Positions 1 to 10,645 of a stretch of DNA of 64,000 bases are shown here, piece by piece (the first letter of the stretch is position 1; every line of letters begins with the position of its first letter). The stretch is taken from positions 7,831,035 through 7,895,034 of the forward strand of contig NC_133288.1 in NCBI RefSeq assembly GCF_005239225.2, written 5' to 3'. The stretch is from Populus alba (Eukaryota > Streptophyta > Magnoliopsida > Malpighiales > Salicaceae). Made by a program: the position numbers and the translations under genes. The notes under the pieces are model-generated. The model was not told where the DNA came from. It did no database searches and saw only the letters and a list, made by a program, of their open reading frames with translations.

Positions 1-1127
1 TTTTCACCTGCCTACATCAGTTTATTTCTCATCTTTTTATTAACTATTATAGAATATTAAATCTTATTTTTTGACTATTTAATATTCATAAAAAAAATTT
101 ATTAACTTTTTTACTTACTTGAGATATGTTTTTACCTCCTGACTAAACATCCCGCTTTTAAAAATAGTGATAGCTACAAAATATTATACTAAGTTAAAAT
201 TATGTTATTTTTTAAAATATCTTTTTAATCTATATTATTTTTCTAAAATTTTTAACAAATAAATAATGCTGGAATGGTAAAACCCGTGCATGACACCCCA
301 ATTAGGCAGAGAGGTTTTGGGATCAGACTGACGTGAACAGATTAATCAGCAGAGCTGGCGCCTCTGTTTGAATCTTCGCATCATTTCCCAAACTCTCCCA
401 CAAAACAACAAACGACTGAAATATATTATAAAATATTTCTCGGACAGAGACAGATTAGATAAGCTTGAAAAAACTCCAAAGCCCGGAAGGGGATTCAAAG
501 AAGTCTCTCACTTGCCCTAGAGAGAGTGCATTTCAAACGCACAATTCCCAATTCCAAGTCCCATCCCTCAAATGTCTCTCAAAAGAAACATCTGCAGGGA
601 CAGAGTCATAGATTCCATATCTTTCAATCAAGAAAACGAAGAGCCCACAATATTTGACAGAGTGTAGATAGATGGCTGGAGCAATATTTGATCGGATCAA
701 AATAACAGAGCCGATTTGTGGTTTAATGGGGGGATATTGACATCTCGCCGATTCTCGAGGAGACAAAGGAGAGGGAGGAAAAAAAAGAGATTTAGAAAAT
801 AGACCTTCAACAACAATCTCAACACATATATTGATTTGGTTCTGCATTTTGAGCATCTGGGTTGGTTAGCTTTACCTCAATAGAACAAGAACAGCTACAC
901 TTTTGATACTTCCTACGAACAAACATTAACAAGAAACAACGATAACAGAAGCAAAGAGGAACCCCTTCCCTCGTATGTACAAATCACCTAAAGCATCAAT
1001 GTCATGTGGTATTTTTTTTTTTTTTCTTAAAACAAAACCATAATAACATAAATTCAAAAAAGAAAAAAACACTAAAATGTTTGTTGTTGTTACCCTTCTC
1101 TCTATGCCTCTCTTCTTCTCTTCTCTG

Positions 1128-2537
1128 TTAACCTCTCTCAGACCTGTACTTGCTGCTGCTGCTAGTAATATTCTGCTGCTGCTGATACCCTTTGCTAAAG
1201 CCATCTCTTTTTTGCGGTGAAGAAGAAAACAACTGACCGAACCCAAAACCTGACCTTGAACTCCCTCTAAGGGAACAAACAGGAACGTTAAGAACTGGAG
1301 TCACTCTAACATTAGCAGAATAAGATCTCTCCATTCCTCTATGTTTAAATCTTGGCCCTCCATTAAAACTACTTGGACTACTTGAACTTCTTTCCAAGCT
1401 TTGAAATACTATTTTCCCTGATGAATTCATTCTTGGGCTATCCACTGAAACCCCACTACTTATTGAAACCTCACTCGACTCCCCCGCTGCCCTCCGCATT
1501 GGGCTCCTCCCTAACCTTGCAGTTGAAGAGGTGCCGCTATTGTTGTTTCCATTCTCCGACAATGGCTTCACCATTCTCATTCTTGGTGGGTTTTGGTTTT
1601 GATTTCGGTTGAGAATGAATGGATTCGGACCCGGGTTTTGCATTAAGTTGAGGTTGGTGCTTGGTTTATCAGAGTCGAGGGACAATCTTGGGAGATCTTC
1701 GTGCTCGTGGGATGAAGATGAAGATGACAGCGATAAGCGAGAAGAAGAAATGGAGAGCGATTCGCAATCCAAATCTCTTAGCAGTGGGAGACTCAATGAA
1801 TGATCTAATAAGGTGTAGGAGAAGGAGGAGCTTGAGGACGATGTGTTGCAATTGCAGGTTTTTGAGTTCCTGTGCAAGATATGTTTAAGGGACTTGGGAT
1901 TCGACGAGGACGAAGAAAACAATGCCGTCCTGGTTGATGGTTTTTGAGTTTCAGGCTTAGGGTTTTGGTGTAATTTCTTTAACCCCAGAAGCTCCTTCCA
2001 CCGGCTCGAACATCTGGGAGCTTTGGGGGAAAACAAGTATGGATCGGTCCCGGAAATCTCCATCTCCAATCTCCGGCAAGACTTCACCGGCTCCCTCCCG
2101 GGCTCCGGCAGCCTTACCGCCTCGGTCAACTCGTTGACCGAGGTAGAAGTAGATGGTGGCAAGGATGGTTTGCCGTTACCAGTATTGATTTGTAGTGGCA
2201 TTAATTTCCCATCAGAAAACAGCTCATCTGCAGGGAGCATGGTGAAGGAGTTGTCTAATCGGAACTCAAAGTCGACAGAGTCCGTGGTCTCCGGTGGATC
2301 TAGTTGCTGTGGATGAGGTGGGGGTAGAGGAGCTGAGGAGGCTGCAGCAGCTGCTGCTGCTGCTGCTGATGATGATGATGATGATTTGGCGGAGGTAGTT
2401 TTAGAGGTGGTTGTGTTATTACTATCCTCTTCACGGCTAAAAGAGATTCTCGGGCTTAACCAGCCATAAGATTGGTAAGTTTTGGGTGGGAAATTTTCAG
2501 GGGACATGCCCATGTTGTTAACACAAGCTGAGGCCAT
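1128..2537 (-). CDS. Serine-rich plant protein with a BKI1/MAKR-like PADELF motif (copy 1)
   Basis: This is a single-exon gene of 469 residues starting MASACVNNMG and ending SERG. Low-complexity Ser and Ala runs lie at about 51-68. A conserved core follows: FEFRL at 90-94 and LPADELFSDGKLMPL at 101-115. The hydrophobic-acidic PADELF..GKL.PL pattern is what I associate with the plant BKI1/MAKR membrane-associated kinase regulators. The C-terminal third has Ser/Arg-rich segments and a conserved-looking block (RSYSANVRVTPVLNVPVCSL) near 410-430. No transmembrane segment or catalytic motif is visible. The family assignment rests on motif recall and is moderate; a regulatory role at the membrane is inference. 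The upstream region on the minus strand has a CT-rich leader and a telo-box-like AAACCCTAA. Confidence 0.85.
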   Translation of the reverse strand: MASACVNNMGMSPENFPPKTYQSYGWLSPRISFSREEDSNNTTTSKTTSAKSSSSSSAAAAAAAAASSAPLPPPHPQQLDPPETTDSVDFEFRLDNSFTMLPADELFSDGKLMPLQINTGNGKPSLPPSTSTSVNELTEAVRLPEPGREPVKSCRRLEMEISGTDPYLFSPKAPRCSSRWKELLGLKKLHQNPKPETQKPSTRTALFSSSSSNPKSLKHILHRNSKTCNCNTSSSSSSFSYTLLDHSLSLPLLRDLDCESLSISSSRLSLSSSSSSHEHEDLPRLSLDSDKPSTNLNLMQNPGPNPFILNRNQNQNPPRMRMVKPLSENGNNNSGTSSTARLGRSPMRRAAGESSEVSISSGVSVDSPRMNSSGKIVFQSLERSSSSPSSFNGGPRFKHRGMERSYSANVRVTPVLNVPVCSLRGSSRSGFGFGQLFSSSPQKRDGFSKGYQQQQNITSSSSKYRSERG

Positions 2538-3657
2538 GTTGTAGTAAATCTTAAAAAGACACCCTTTTCTTGTGTGTTTCTCGGATGTGTTACATTTGAA
2601 GGAAATGAAAGGTGAGTTGGGTTTTGTGAGTTGATTGAGATCTAGAGGTAGAGTTAGAGAGAGAGAGGTTTTGCTGGGGAAGAAAGGAGGTAGTTTTTAG
2701 GGTTTGGAAGTGGGAAGGGATGCGCGTTTGCTTACTACTTAAAAGTTTAGTCCCATCTCCCAAGAGCCAGGGGACGTGTGTTCTTGGGTGTTGGCCGTTG
2801 GGTCTTTCCTTGTTCTTGTGAGCACCCTCTGCCTTGCTGTGATCACATGAAAGAGATAGATGATTATCCAGGAGTGATTGTATTTTAGCAAAAAATATTT
2901 AATCAATCCTCATAGTTTCAGAAAACTACATGTTTAGTTTTTATATTTTTATATTCTCTTATAACTTAATTTTCTTCATTCATTTCACCTTTTTTTCCTT
3001 TTTTATGTTAAAAAATACAAAAGGTCAAAACAAGTAGATGGCATAGAAAGATTGACAAAAAAAAAAAAAAGCGTTTTTTAAACAAAATATTATTACATTA
3101 AACATCCGGTCAAAATACTATTTAATTGTTTTTTGTACTCCATGGATTAATTAATTATAATTGACTCATTTATTATGTGTTTATTACTTGCTTTTACAAA
3201 AAGGTTTTTATACTAATAAATTGATTATGTTGCATTGAAGGCAACACCACCCAAACGATGGAGCAAATTATTTCATGGAAAGGGCAGCACAGATTTCATA
3301 TATGTTTCCTTTGGATATCAATAATTATATGCCATACTATTTTTTACATGGACTTGGGTTTGATTCCTTAATTGTTTTTATTTTCTTCTTCAGCAACATG
3401 TGCTTTCTATTTTTTAGGTTTTCGAAATTTGGATTGTGTTAAGAGAATCCTATTAACAAATTAAATGGGCTTTTCAAAAATTCTAGCCCATTCATTTAAA
3501 TGACCTAAAACAAATTGATGCTAGCCCACCCATAAAAACTTGAATAGTCCAATCATTTTTTTTTTAAAGAATTTTTAACTTTAACATTGATTTTTATAAT
3601 ATTTTGCGATTGTTTTGATGTAAAATTGAATTTAAAAAATAAAAAATATTAATTTTA
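2538..3657. other. 5' flank of the serine-rich gene and AT-rich intergenic DNA
   Basis: On the minus strand the first 150 bases upstream of the ATG are CT-rich (GA-rich as written) and look like a 5' leader. Beyond about 2880 the DNA is AT-rich with homopolymer runs and no supported gene. All of it is shared with 55788-56898. Confidence 0.6.
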
Positions 3658-4157
3658 NNNNNNNNNNNNNNNNNNNNNNNNNNNNNNNNNNNNNNNNNNN
3701 NNNNNNNNNNNNNNNNNNNNNNNNNNNNNNNNNNNNNNNNNNNNNNNNNNNNNNNNNNNNNNNNNNNNNNNNNNNNNNNNNNNNNNNNNNNNNNNNNNNN
3801 NNNNNNNNNNNNNNNNNNNNNNNNNNNNNNNNNNNNNNNNNNNNNNNNNNNNNNNNNNNNNNNNNNNNNNNNNNNNNNNNNNNNNNNNNNNNNNNNNNNN
3901 NNNNNNNNNNNNNNNNNNNNNNNNNNNNNNNNNNNNNNNNNNNNNNNNNNNNNNNNNNNNNNNNNNNNNNNNNNNNNNNNNNNNNNNNNNNNNNNNNNNN
4001 NNNNNNNNNNNNNNNNNNNNNNNNNNNNNNNNNNNNNNNNNNNNNNNNNNNNNNNNNNNNNNNNNNNNNNNNNNNNNNNNNNNNNNNNNNNNNNNNNNNN
4101 NNNNNNNNNNNNNNNNNNNNNNNNNNNNNNNNNNNNNNNNNNNNNNNNNNNNNNNNN
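3658..4157. other. Assembly gap of exactly 500 N
   Basis: The run of N is exactly 500 long, a conventional placeholder for a gap of unknown size. It separates the left duplicate copy from a retrotransposon whose 5' part is missing. Order and distance across it should not be trusted. Confidence 0.99.
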
Positions 4158-4159
4158 AG

Positions 4160-5160
4160 TCGAATTGCCAGGTGGCAAGTTCAGTTGTCAGATATATGAC
4201 ATAGTTTATACAACAAGGAAAGCCGTGAAAGGAAGCGCCATTGCAGACCAACTTGGCTGAATTAATGCCGGTGGAAGATTATGAGCCATTAGATTTTGAT
4301 TTCCCTGATGAAAAATGTATTATCAGTAGTGGGAGAAGAGAAGACAGATTGGTGGACCATGTTTTTTGACGGAAGCAGTAAATGTATTATGGTAATGGGG
4401 CCGGTGCAACGGTGATCATCTCTCCAGACCAGAAACAATATCCAGTTTCAGTTAAATTGTGTTTTGAATGTACCAACAATACTGCAGAATATGAGGCTTG
4501 TATCTTGGGTTTAGAAGCTGCATTAGAGTTGAAGATCAGAAAGATAGATGTATATGGGACTCAATGTTGATTATCTGTCAGGTGAAAGGGAGATGGCAAA
4601 CAAAGGAAGAAAAGTTGAGGCCATTACCAGGAATATTTATCCACACTGTCAGATAGAATTCGAAGAGATAAGGTTCACCCATCTAGGAAGAGAAGGGAAC
4701 CATTTTGCGGGATGCTTTGGCCACGTTAAGCTGCTATGGCAAACAATGGATCTCGGGCATAAGGTACATCCCGTACACACATAGACATCAGAAATAACCC
4801 AGACTCATTGCTACTCAGTTGAAGGAGAGGTAGATGGAAAGCCTTGGTACTACGATATCAAGAATTTGTTGCAAAATCAGGAATATCCAGTAGGAGCTTC
4901 GAAGATGGATAAGAAAACCCTAAGAAGGTTGGCCATGGATTTCTACCTGGACGGAGAGATTCTGTATAAAAGATCATTTGATGGAACTTTGCTAAGGTGT
5001 TTGAATGAGACAGATGCTAAAAATGCTTTACGGAGTGCATGAAGGATTTGTTCAACTCATGCTAACGGGCATATGGTAGCAAGGAAGATACAAAGGGCCG
5101 GTTACTTCTGGATGACATTAGAAAAGACTGCATCGACTATGTCAGGAAATGTCACAAGTG
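4160..5160 (+). pseudogene. Decayed pol segment: archaeal-type RNase H and integrase N-terminus
   Basis: Translation in shifting frames reads WWTMFFDGSS, then GNGAGATVIISP, then TNNTAEYEACILGLEAALEL. This is the DGS...NNxAEYEA pattern of the additional RNase H of Tat-type gypsy elements. Further on come ARKIQRAGYFWMTLEKDC and YVRKCHKCQ, the Cys-pair end of the integrase zinc-binding domain. No frame stays open across the region: I see frame breaks near 4380, 4565, 5040 and 5125. It is non-functional. Confidence 0.8.
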
Positions 5161-5164
5161 TCAG

Positions 5165-6088
5165 GTGCATAGTGATAAGGTCAATGCACCTCCAACTCCT
5201 CTGGTTAACCTAACATCTCCTTGGCCATTTGCAATGTGGGGAATTGATGTGATTGGACCAGTTAACCCAAAAGCCAGCAATGGACATAGATTCATCCTCG
5301 TAGCTATTGACTACTTCACGAAATGGGTAGAAGCCAGTTCGTATGCTCATGTAACACAGAAAGTGGTGAAGAAGTTTATAGAAAAAGATTTGATTTGTCG
5401 CTATGGTCCACATGACAAGATAGTGACCAATAATGCGCAGAATTTCAATAGCAAAATGATCGTGGAGCTTTGCACCAAGTGGAAAATCAAGCATTCAAAT
5501 TCCTCACCATATAGGCCCAAGATGAATGGTGCCGTGGAAGCAGCCAACAAGAACATCAAGAAAATTATTCAAAAGATGGTAATCACTTATAAGGATTGGC
5601 ATGAGATGTTGTCGTTCGCTCTCCATGCATATCGCACTGCCGTAAGGACCTCGACAGGAGCTACTCCGTATGCTCTGGTATATGGAATGGAGGCGGTGAT
5701 GCCTTTGGAAGTAGAAATACCTTCGTTGAGGGTTTTAATGGATTCAGGGTTAGAAGAAGTTGAATGGGCTAAAGTAAGATATGAACAGTTAAACCTGATC
5801 AGTGAAAAGAGGTTGGCTGCAATCTGTCATCACCAACTTTACCAGAAGAGGATGGCCAAGGCATATGACAAGAAGGTCCGACCTCGCATATTCCAGGAAG
5901 GAGATCTAGTGATAAAGAAACTATTGGCTTTACCAGGAGAAGATCGAAGCAAATGGGCCCCAAATTATGAAGGTCCCTATATAGTGAAGAAGGCTTTCTC
6001 AGGAGGAGCTTTGAAATTGTCTAGAATGGATGGAGAAGATCTAGCCAGACCTGTGAATTCTGATTCTGTAAAGAGATATTATGTCTAA
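5165..6088 (+). pseudogene. Ty3/gypsy integrase core and C-terminus
   Basis: An open frame of 307 residues continues the integrase started upstream. Its apparent Met start lies just after the HHCC finger, so it is not a true start. WGIDVIGPV holds the first catalytic Asp, and NGAVEAANK holds the Glu. The second catalytic site reads IVTNNAQNF where gypsy integrases normally have an Asp followed by Asn, so the D-D-E triad is broken. The C-terminal part (FQEGDLVIKK ... KWAPNYEGPYIV) is the usual gypsy chromatin/DNA-binding tail. Together with the upstream frameshifts this makes an inactive remnant. Confidence 0.88.
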
Positions 6089-6573
6089 TGTGTTCAGCTT
6101 TCTCCTAAAATTAATAAAGCAAGTTTGGTCATGATTTCTTTGTGTAAAGAACCCTTTTTTTTCATTGCATGGATTTCACAATGCGTAATTTGTTTCTCTC
6201 CGAAAAAATCTCTCGAAAGAATCGGTTTTGTGCATGATTACAAGGAATATATCATAAAACGCTCAAAAATGAAATTTAAGCTCTTCCTAGTAAAAAGGTG
6301 ACTGAACCAAGCAAACCCTAAAGCTAACCATATGATGAAACCCTGCCCCTGATAGCATGTTTCCTTTCAAGATAAGAACAAGGTTTATCAATCCTAATAA
6401 TGTGTGTTTTGAAATGAGGAAAGGCCATCTTTGTCATCCCTTCACTTTCTAAAAATTTTATCCTTTGTAGTCCCCATTTGAGCCGGATTGAGTTTCTTCT
6501 TTATGAAAACCCGACTAAGACCACACCCTACACTGGGGGCAATAAGAGATCTTTTGTTAAGGATGAAAACAAT

Positions 6574-6607
<34 letters not shown>

Positions 6608-7803
6608 AAAGAAAAGGGTTGACAAAACACAAAAAAGGAGAGAAAGAAACGAGGACTTAGATATTTGGAAGTTAGAACCCCACAATTGGGGCAATCCCAT
6701 GAAAAGAAAAAGAAAAAAGCCACAATTGGGGGCAATCCCATGAAAAGAAAAAGAAAAAAGATGATGGTTTGATAATGCTTGAAGACCAAGAGGAGGATCC
6801 TTAAGCAGGCTTCTCCAAATGCAACTTATGGGTCAGTTTCAAAAAAGAGTGGTCTAAAGTCCTTAAACCCTCAAACATTGTTGAGCCTTAAAGTGTCCTT
6901 TTCTTTCATATCCCATAGACATAGCCTACATTACAAGCATTCAGAAGTCCTTTCTAATCAAGTGCACATAATTTGGGTTAATAAACGTTGGTCTCATATC
7001 TCACAGGATTTGACAAATGAGTGATAATCCGCTTTTAGGAAACATTTTCCTTTTCTACACATCTTCTTCACATAGATACAGATACTTAAAGCTTAAACAG
7101 AAGGCCACCTTGGATAAAAAGCCTTGGCTTTAAAGACAAAACCGCAGTCCAGAAACCAAAATAGGATTTGCTTAAAAGAGTTTTTGATGCATATTTTGAA
7201 GGTTCCAGTTGTCATGTACAAATTCAAGTCTTTTGAAGGATTCTTTTGAAAAGATTTTGTTGCGTGTTGGAACGAAAACCAAAAAGCCTTTAATTCGAGA
7301 AAAACAAATTAAAGCACTGATAAGAGCATGTAAGAAGCAATGGCAAAACATGCATTTTAGAAAAAGGGTCACCTAATGACAAGGTTGGGGATTTTCTTCC
7401 TTGGGATGAGATGGAAAGAAGAGACTTGATGAGAAAGGAATCCAGCATGCCATTGCGAGCACATGAACAAGGTCGTATCAAGAGAGAGTGTCAGAAATTG
7501 AAGGAAGTGAGGGGACCTATGTTTCCAAAACAGGTAAGGATGCATGCATGGCATCCAACCACAAAGCATTGCATCAAACATTTTTGTTGACTTGGTAAAA
7601 AAAAAAAATCCGTAATAGTCCAGCAAGATTAGGGTCAAAGAAAGAATTGTTGATTTGGAGAAACAACAAAGATTCATGGTTTTGACCCTGGAATGGGAAG
7701 AAGATGAGATAAACTCTAACATTAGGGAAATCTCAAAGGAATAGGAAGATCAATCAAGAAGAATTTTCAATTCAAACCTTATCATCTTGAAGAACGAACA
7801 TAT
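6089..7803 (+). other. Non-coding 3' internal region of the gypsy element
   Basis: About 1.7 kb without a convincing reading frame follows integrase. It includes a 31-base A-rich run near 6575-6610 and a short direct repeat (CCACAATTGGGGGCAATCCC type) at about 6680-6740. Long non-coding stretches between integrase and the 3' LTR are common in Tat elements. I see no second-strand gene here. Confidence 0.6.
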
Positions 7804-8797
7804 TTATGGTTAAAGGAGATTGTCAGAAGGAATCGCAGGATTAACCACAACAGGATTTTGGTTCTGGTTGAAGGGGATCAGCGAAGGGATCTCAGTTCAG
7901 CCCAACCACACACACCTTGGTTATGGTTAAAGGGGATCGACGAAGAGATCTCAGTTTAACCTAATTGGAAAGGATTTGATTTTGGTTCCGGTTGAAGGGG
8001 ATCGGCGAAGGGATCTCAGTTCAACCCAACCCTACACACACCTTGGTTATGGTTAAAGGGGATCGACGAAGAGATCTCAGTTTAACCTAATTGGAAAGGA
8101 TTTGATTTTGGTTCCGGTTGAAGGGGATCGGCGAAGGGATCTCAGTTCAGCCCAACCACACAGGATTTTGGTTCTGGTTGAAGGGGATCAGCGAAAGGAT
8201 CTCAGTTCAACCCAACCACACAGACCTTGGTTATGGTTAAAGGGGATCAGCGAAGAGATCTCAGTTTAACCTAATTGGAAAGGATTTGATTTTGGTTCTG
8301 GTTGAAGGGGATTGACAAAGGGATCTCAGTTCAACCCAACCACACAGGATTTTGGTTCTGGTTGAAGGGGATCAGCGAAAGGATCTCAGTTCAACCCAAC
8401 CACACAGACCTTGGTTATGGTTAAAGGGGATCGGCGAAGGGATCTCAGTTTAACCTAATTGGAAAGGATTTTGGTTCTGATTGAAGGGGATCAGTGAAAG
8501 GATCTCAGTTCAGCCCAACCACACAGACCTTGGTTATGGTTAAAAGGGATCGGCGAAGAGCTCTCAGTTTAACCTGATTGGAAAGGATTTTGGTTCTGGT
8601 TGAAGGGGATCAGCAAAAGGATCTCAGTTCAGCCCAACCACACAGACCTTGGTTATGGTTAAAAGGGATCGACGAAGAGCTCTCAGTTTAACCTGATTGG
8701 AAAGGATTTTTTCGGTTCTGGTTGAAGGGGATCGGCGAAGGGATCTCAGTTTAGCCTAGCCACACAAAGATTTTAGTTCTGGTTGGAGAGAATTGCT
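7804..8797 (+). repeat. Tandem array of about 60/120-bp units inside the gypsy element
   Basis: The phrase GGTT(A/C)TGGTTRAAGGGGATC, followed by GCGAA and GATCTCAGTT, recurs all through this stretch. Two alternating half-units differ in their tails (CAGCCCAACCACACA versus TTAACCTAATTGGAAAGGA), giving a higher-order period near 120 bp and roughly eight copies. Units differ by scattered substitutions. The array sits between integrase and the polypurine tract. Confidence 0.9.
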
Positions 8798-8907
8798 ATA
8801 AATGAAGGGTTTCGGATCAACAAAGTTATGAGAAGATCAGTTTCGGAAGTTTACTTTTGTTTATCTTTACAAAACTTACTTTGCAAAGTCCTTGCTTCGT
8901 AAGCATT

Positions 8908-8923
8908 GTAAAGAGGGGGCATC
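8908..8923 (+). other. Polypurine tract of the gypsy element
   Basis: The sequence GTAAAGAGGGGGCATC directly precedes the TGTTGTAACC start of the LTR. A purine run at this place primes plus-strand synthesis in LTR retrotransposons. Confidence 0.7.
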
Positions 8924-9904
8924 TGTTGTAACCCATTTTTGGGTCTCCGCAAAAAAATAAATAAATAGCCAAAGGAGGTTAGAAAAATAGCAAAGGGGGG
9001 AAGCGCTCAGAAAATGGTCAGAAAATTGGTTCAGGAGGTTAAAAATACAAAGATTGGATTTTTGGCAGTATATTCTTGAAGGATGAGGGCCCTATTTAGA
9101 AGGAAAATTTGAATTTTAAGGAAAAAGCCTAAATTTGGAGGTTTATGGATATGATTGGATTTTTAATGGGATTTTTAAGGGTTTGGATTGCGAGAAAAAT
9201 TGATTTTTAAATCAATTTGGGCTTTAATTAGAAGAAATTTAAGTTCTGGGGCCAAAATATATTTTTTAGGAATTTATTAGGCCAAATCAGGGGCTTAATT
9301 GCATGAATTTTGAAGTTTAATGGCCAATTAGGGGTTTAATTGCGAAAATCCGAAACCAGGGACCAATTTGGAAAAGGCATGAATATAGAGGGAGCTGTAT
9401 TGAATTGATTCAGGGGCCTAATTGAAGAAATTAGAAGTTTATTGATCAATTAAGGGCTAAATTGCATAAATCAGAGGCCAAGGACCAAAGTGAAAAATGC
9501 GGCCAACTATGGGGTCAGGGACCGAAATTGGTAGGGACGCAATTGAAAAGAAAAAGATGATTGAGGGCTGATTTGGAATTTAGCGCATTCTTGCGCCTTT
9601 TTTAAATGAAACGGCGCGTTTTATCCAATACGACGCCGTTTCATACTTAATTAAAAAAAAAAAAAACAGAAAAGGGCTAAACGGCGCCGTTTTGAACGGC
9701 ACTGTTCCCCTTTCTTGCCCGCCTAACATACAGCAGTAAAGAAGGAAAAAAAATGTATATTTTATGGCGTTGGTCCCTCCAGCCCACCGATTGGTCGACC
9801 ACCTACCGCACCGCCGAAACTGAAGGAGGCACGCCTGGACAGTCACGCCCAACCAGCCGCCGTATGACCCCACGATGAGAAGAAAAAAACACATGCTCAC
9901 GGGC

Positions 9905-9911
9905 TATAAAT
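9905..9911 (+). promoter_or_regulatory. LTR TATA box
   Basis: TATAAAT lies in GC-rich surroundings, immediately upstream of the purine-rich transcribed-like leader. This position within an LTR suggests the element's own promoter. Confidence 0.5.
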
Positions 9912-10386
9912 GGAGGAAGAACAGCAGGAGAAAGGGGAGGAAAAAAAAGAAAAAAAGAAGAGAAAAACAGAGGGGAGAGCTGACAGATTATTGAAAGAAA
10001 ACCGTGAGGGAGAGAGAGAGAACCAAGCTTTTGGAGAGGGACCGAAAGGGAGAAGAAAGCTGAGAACAACGTGAGAGAGGGGTTGTAGAAGAGAGGAAGG
10101 AAACTGAAGAAGAAGACAGAGGGAGAAGAGGAGAGAAAGAGAGCAGAGAAGAAGAGAAGAGAGAGAAGGGAATAGAAGAAAAAAACCAAAAAGAAGAAGA
10201 AGAAGTAGCAGTAGAGAAGAAAACGAAAAAAAAAAAGAGGAGAGAGAGAAGGAAAACGCAGAGTCACCGCCGGCCACCCCACTGTCAGCGCCGCTTCCTG
10301 TCACCACCAGCAGCTCCGCCATCGACGACAGCCACCACAGGTCAGCCCTCAACCCCTTATCTCGTTTTACTGTTCATCTTCTTGCA

Positions 10387-10515
10387 TGCAGAACGTGCAC
10401 AGTGCACGTTCTGCAAATTAATTACCCGGTTACTGTGCATGTGCACAGTAACTGCTAATTAATTAGCTGGTTACTGTGTGCACAATAACCGGGTTACTGT
10501 GCACACAGTAACCGG
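10387..10515 (+). repeat. Cluster of four consecutive hairpins in the LTR
   Basis: Hairpin 1 has 14-bp perfect arms (10387-10400 and 10402-10415, TGCAGAACGTGCAC). Hairpin 2 has 11-bp arms (10429-10439 and 10442-10452). Hairpin 3 has 10-bp arms with one mismatch (10469-10478 and 10481-10490). Hairpin 4 has 12-bp arms with one mismatch (10490-10501 and 10504-10515). The last three share the stem GGTTACTGTG. Confidence 0.85.
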
Positions 10516-10541
10516 CTAATTAAATGTTTTCTATCTTGGGC

Positions 10542-10645
10542 GGGCCGGAACATCAGCCCAGCCCATGCGGCTGGGCTGAGTCCAGCCCTGTTGCCTTTGG
10601 GCCGGAACATCAGCCCAGCCCATGCGGCTGGGCTGAGTCCAGCCT
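10542..10645 (+). repeat. Two tandem 57-bp GC-rich repeats with internal hairpin
   Basis: GGGCCGGAACATCAGCCCAG begins at 10542 and again at 10599. Each copy contains the inverted arms CAGCCCAGCC and GGCTGGGCTG around CATGC. Confidence 0.9.

Larger units (their letters stand above)
1..3657. repeat. Left copy of a 3.6 kb near-identical direct duplication
   Basis: This segment matches 53265-56898 base for base apart from scattered substitutions and short indels, mostly in homopolymers. It carries one intronless gene plus its 5' and 3' flanks. Homology is already present at base 1, so the true left border is outside the window. On the right it ends exactly at the N gap. Over the roughly 1.4 kb coding region I count only a handful of substitutions and a two-codon length change, so the copies are either very young or allelic. 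The placement beside a scaffolding gap favours an unmerged haplotype, but a real duplication cannot be excluded from sequence alone. Confidence 0.93.

Noticed and set aside
533..856. 107-codon minus-strand frame, conserved in part at 53794-54027
   Set aside because: It lies in the 3' flank of the serine-rich gene, and its conservation only reflects the near-identity of the two copies. The N-terminal part is lost by a frame change in the second copy.
926..1246. Minus-strand frame overlapping the end of the serine-rich gene
   Set aside because: Shadow frame of the real gene with low-complexity content.
3594..4251. Two long minus-strand frames across the gap
   Set aside because: They consist almost entirely of N.
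7804..8797. Possible CRISPR-like array
   Set aside because: The units are degenerate and contiguous with no unique spacers, and the DNA is a plant retrotransposon; it is an ordinary tandem array.
9803..10352. Two overlapping minus-strand frames rich in Phe, Leu and Ser
   Set aside because: They are the complement of the purine-biased LTR leader; composition alone keeps them open.
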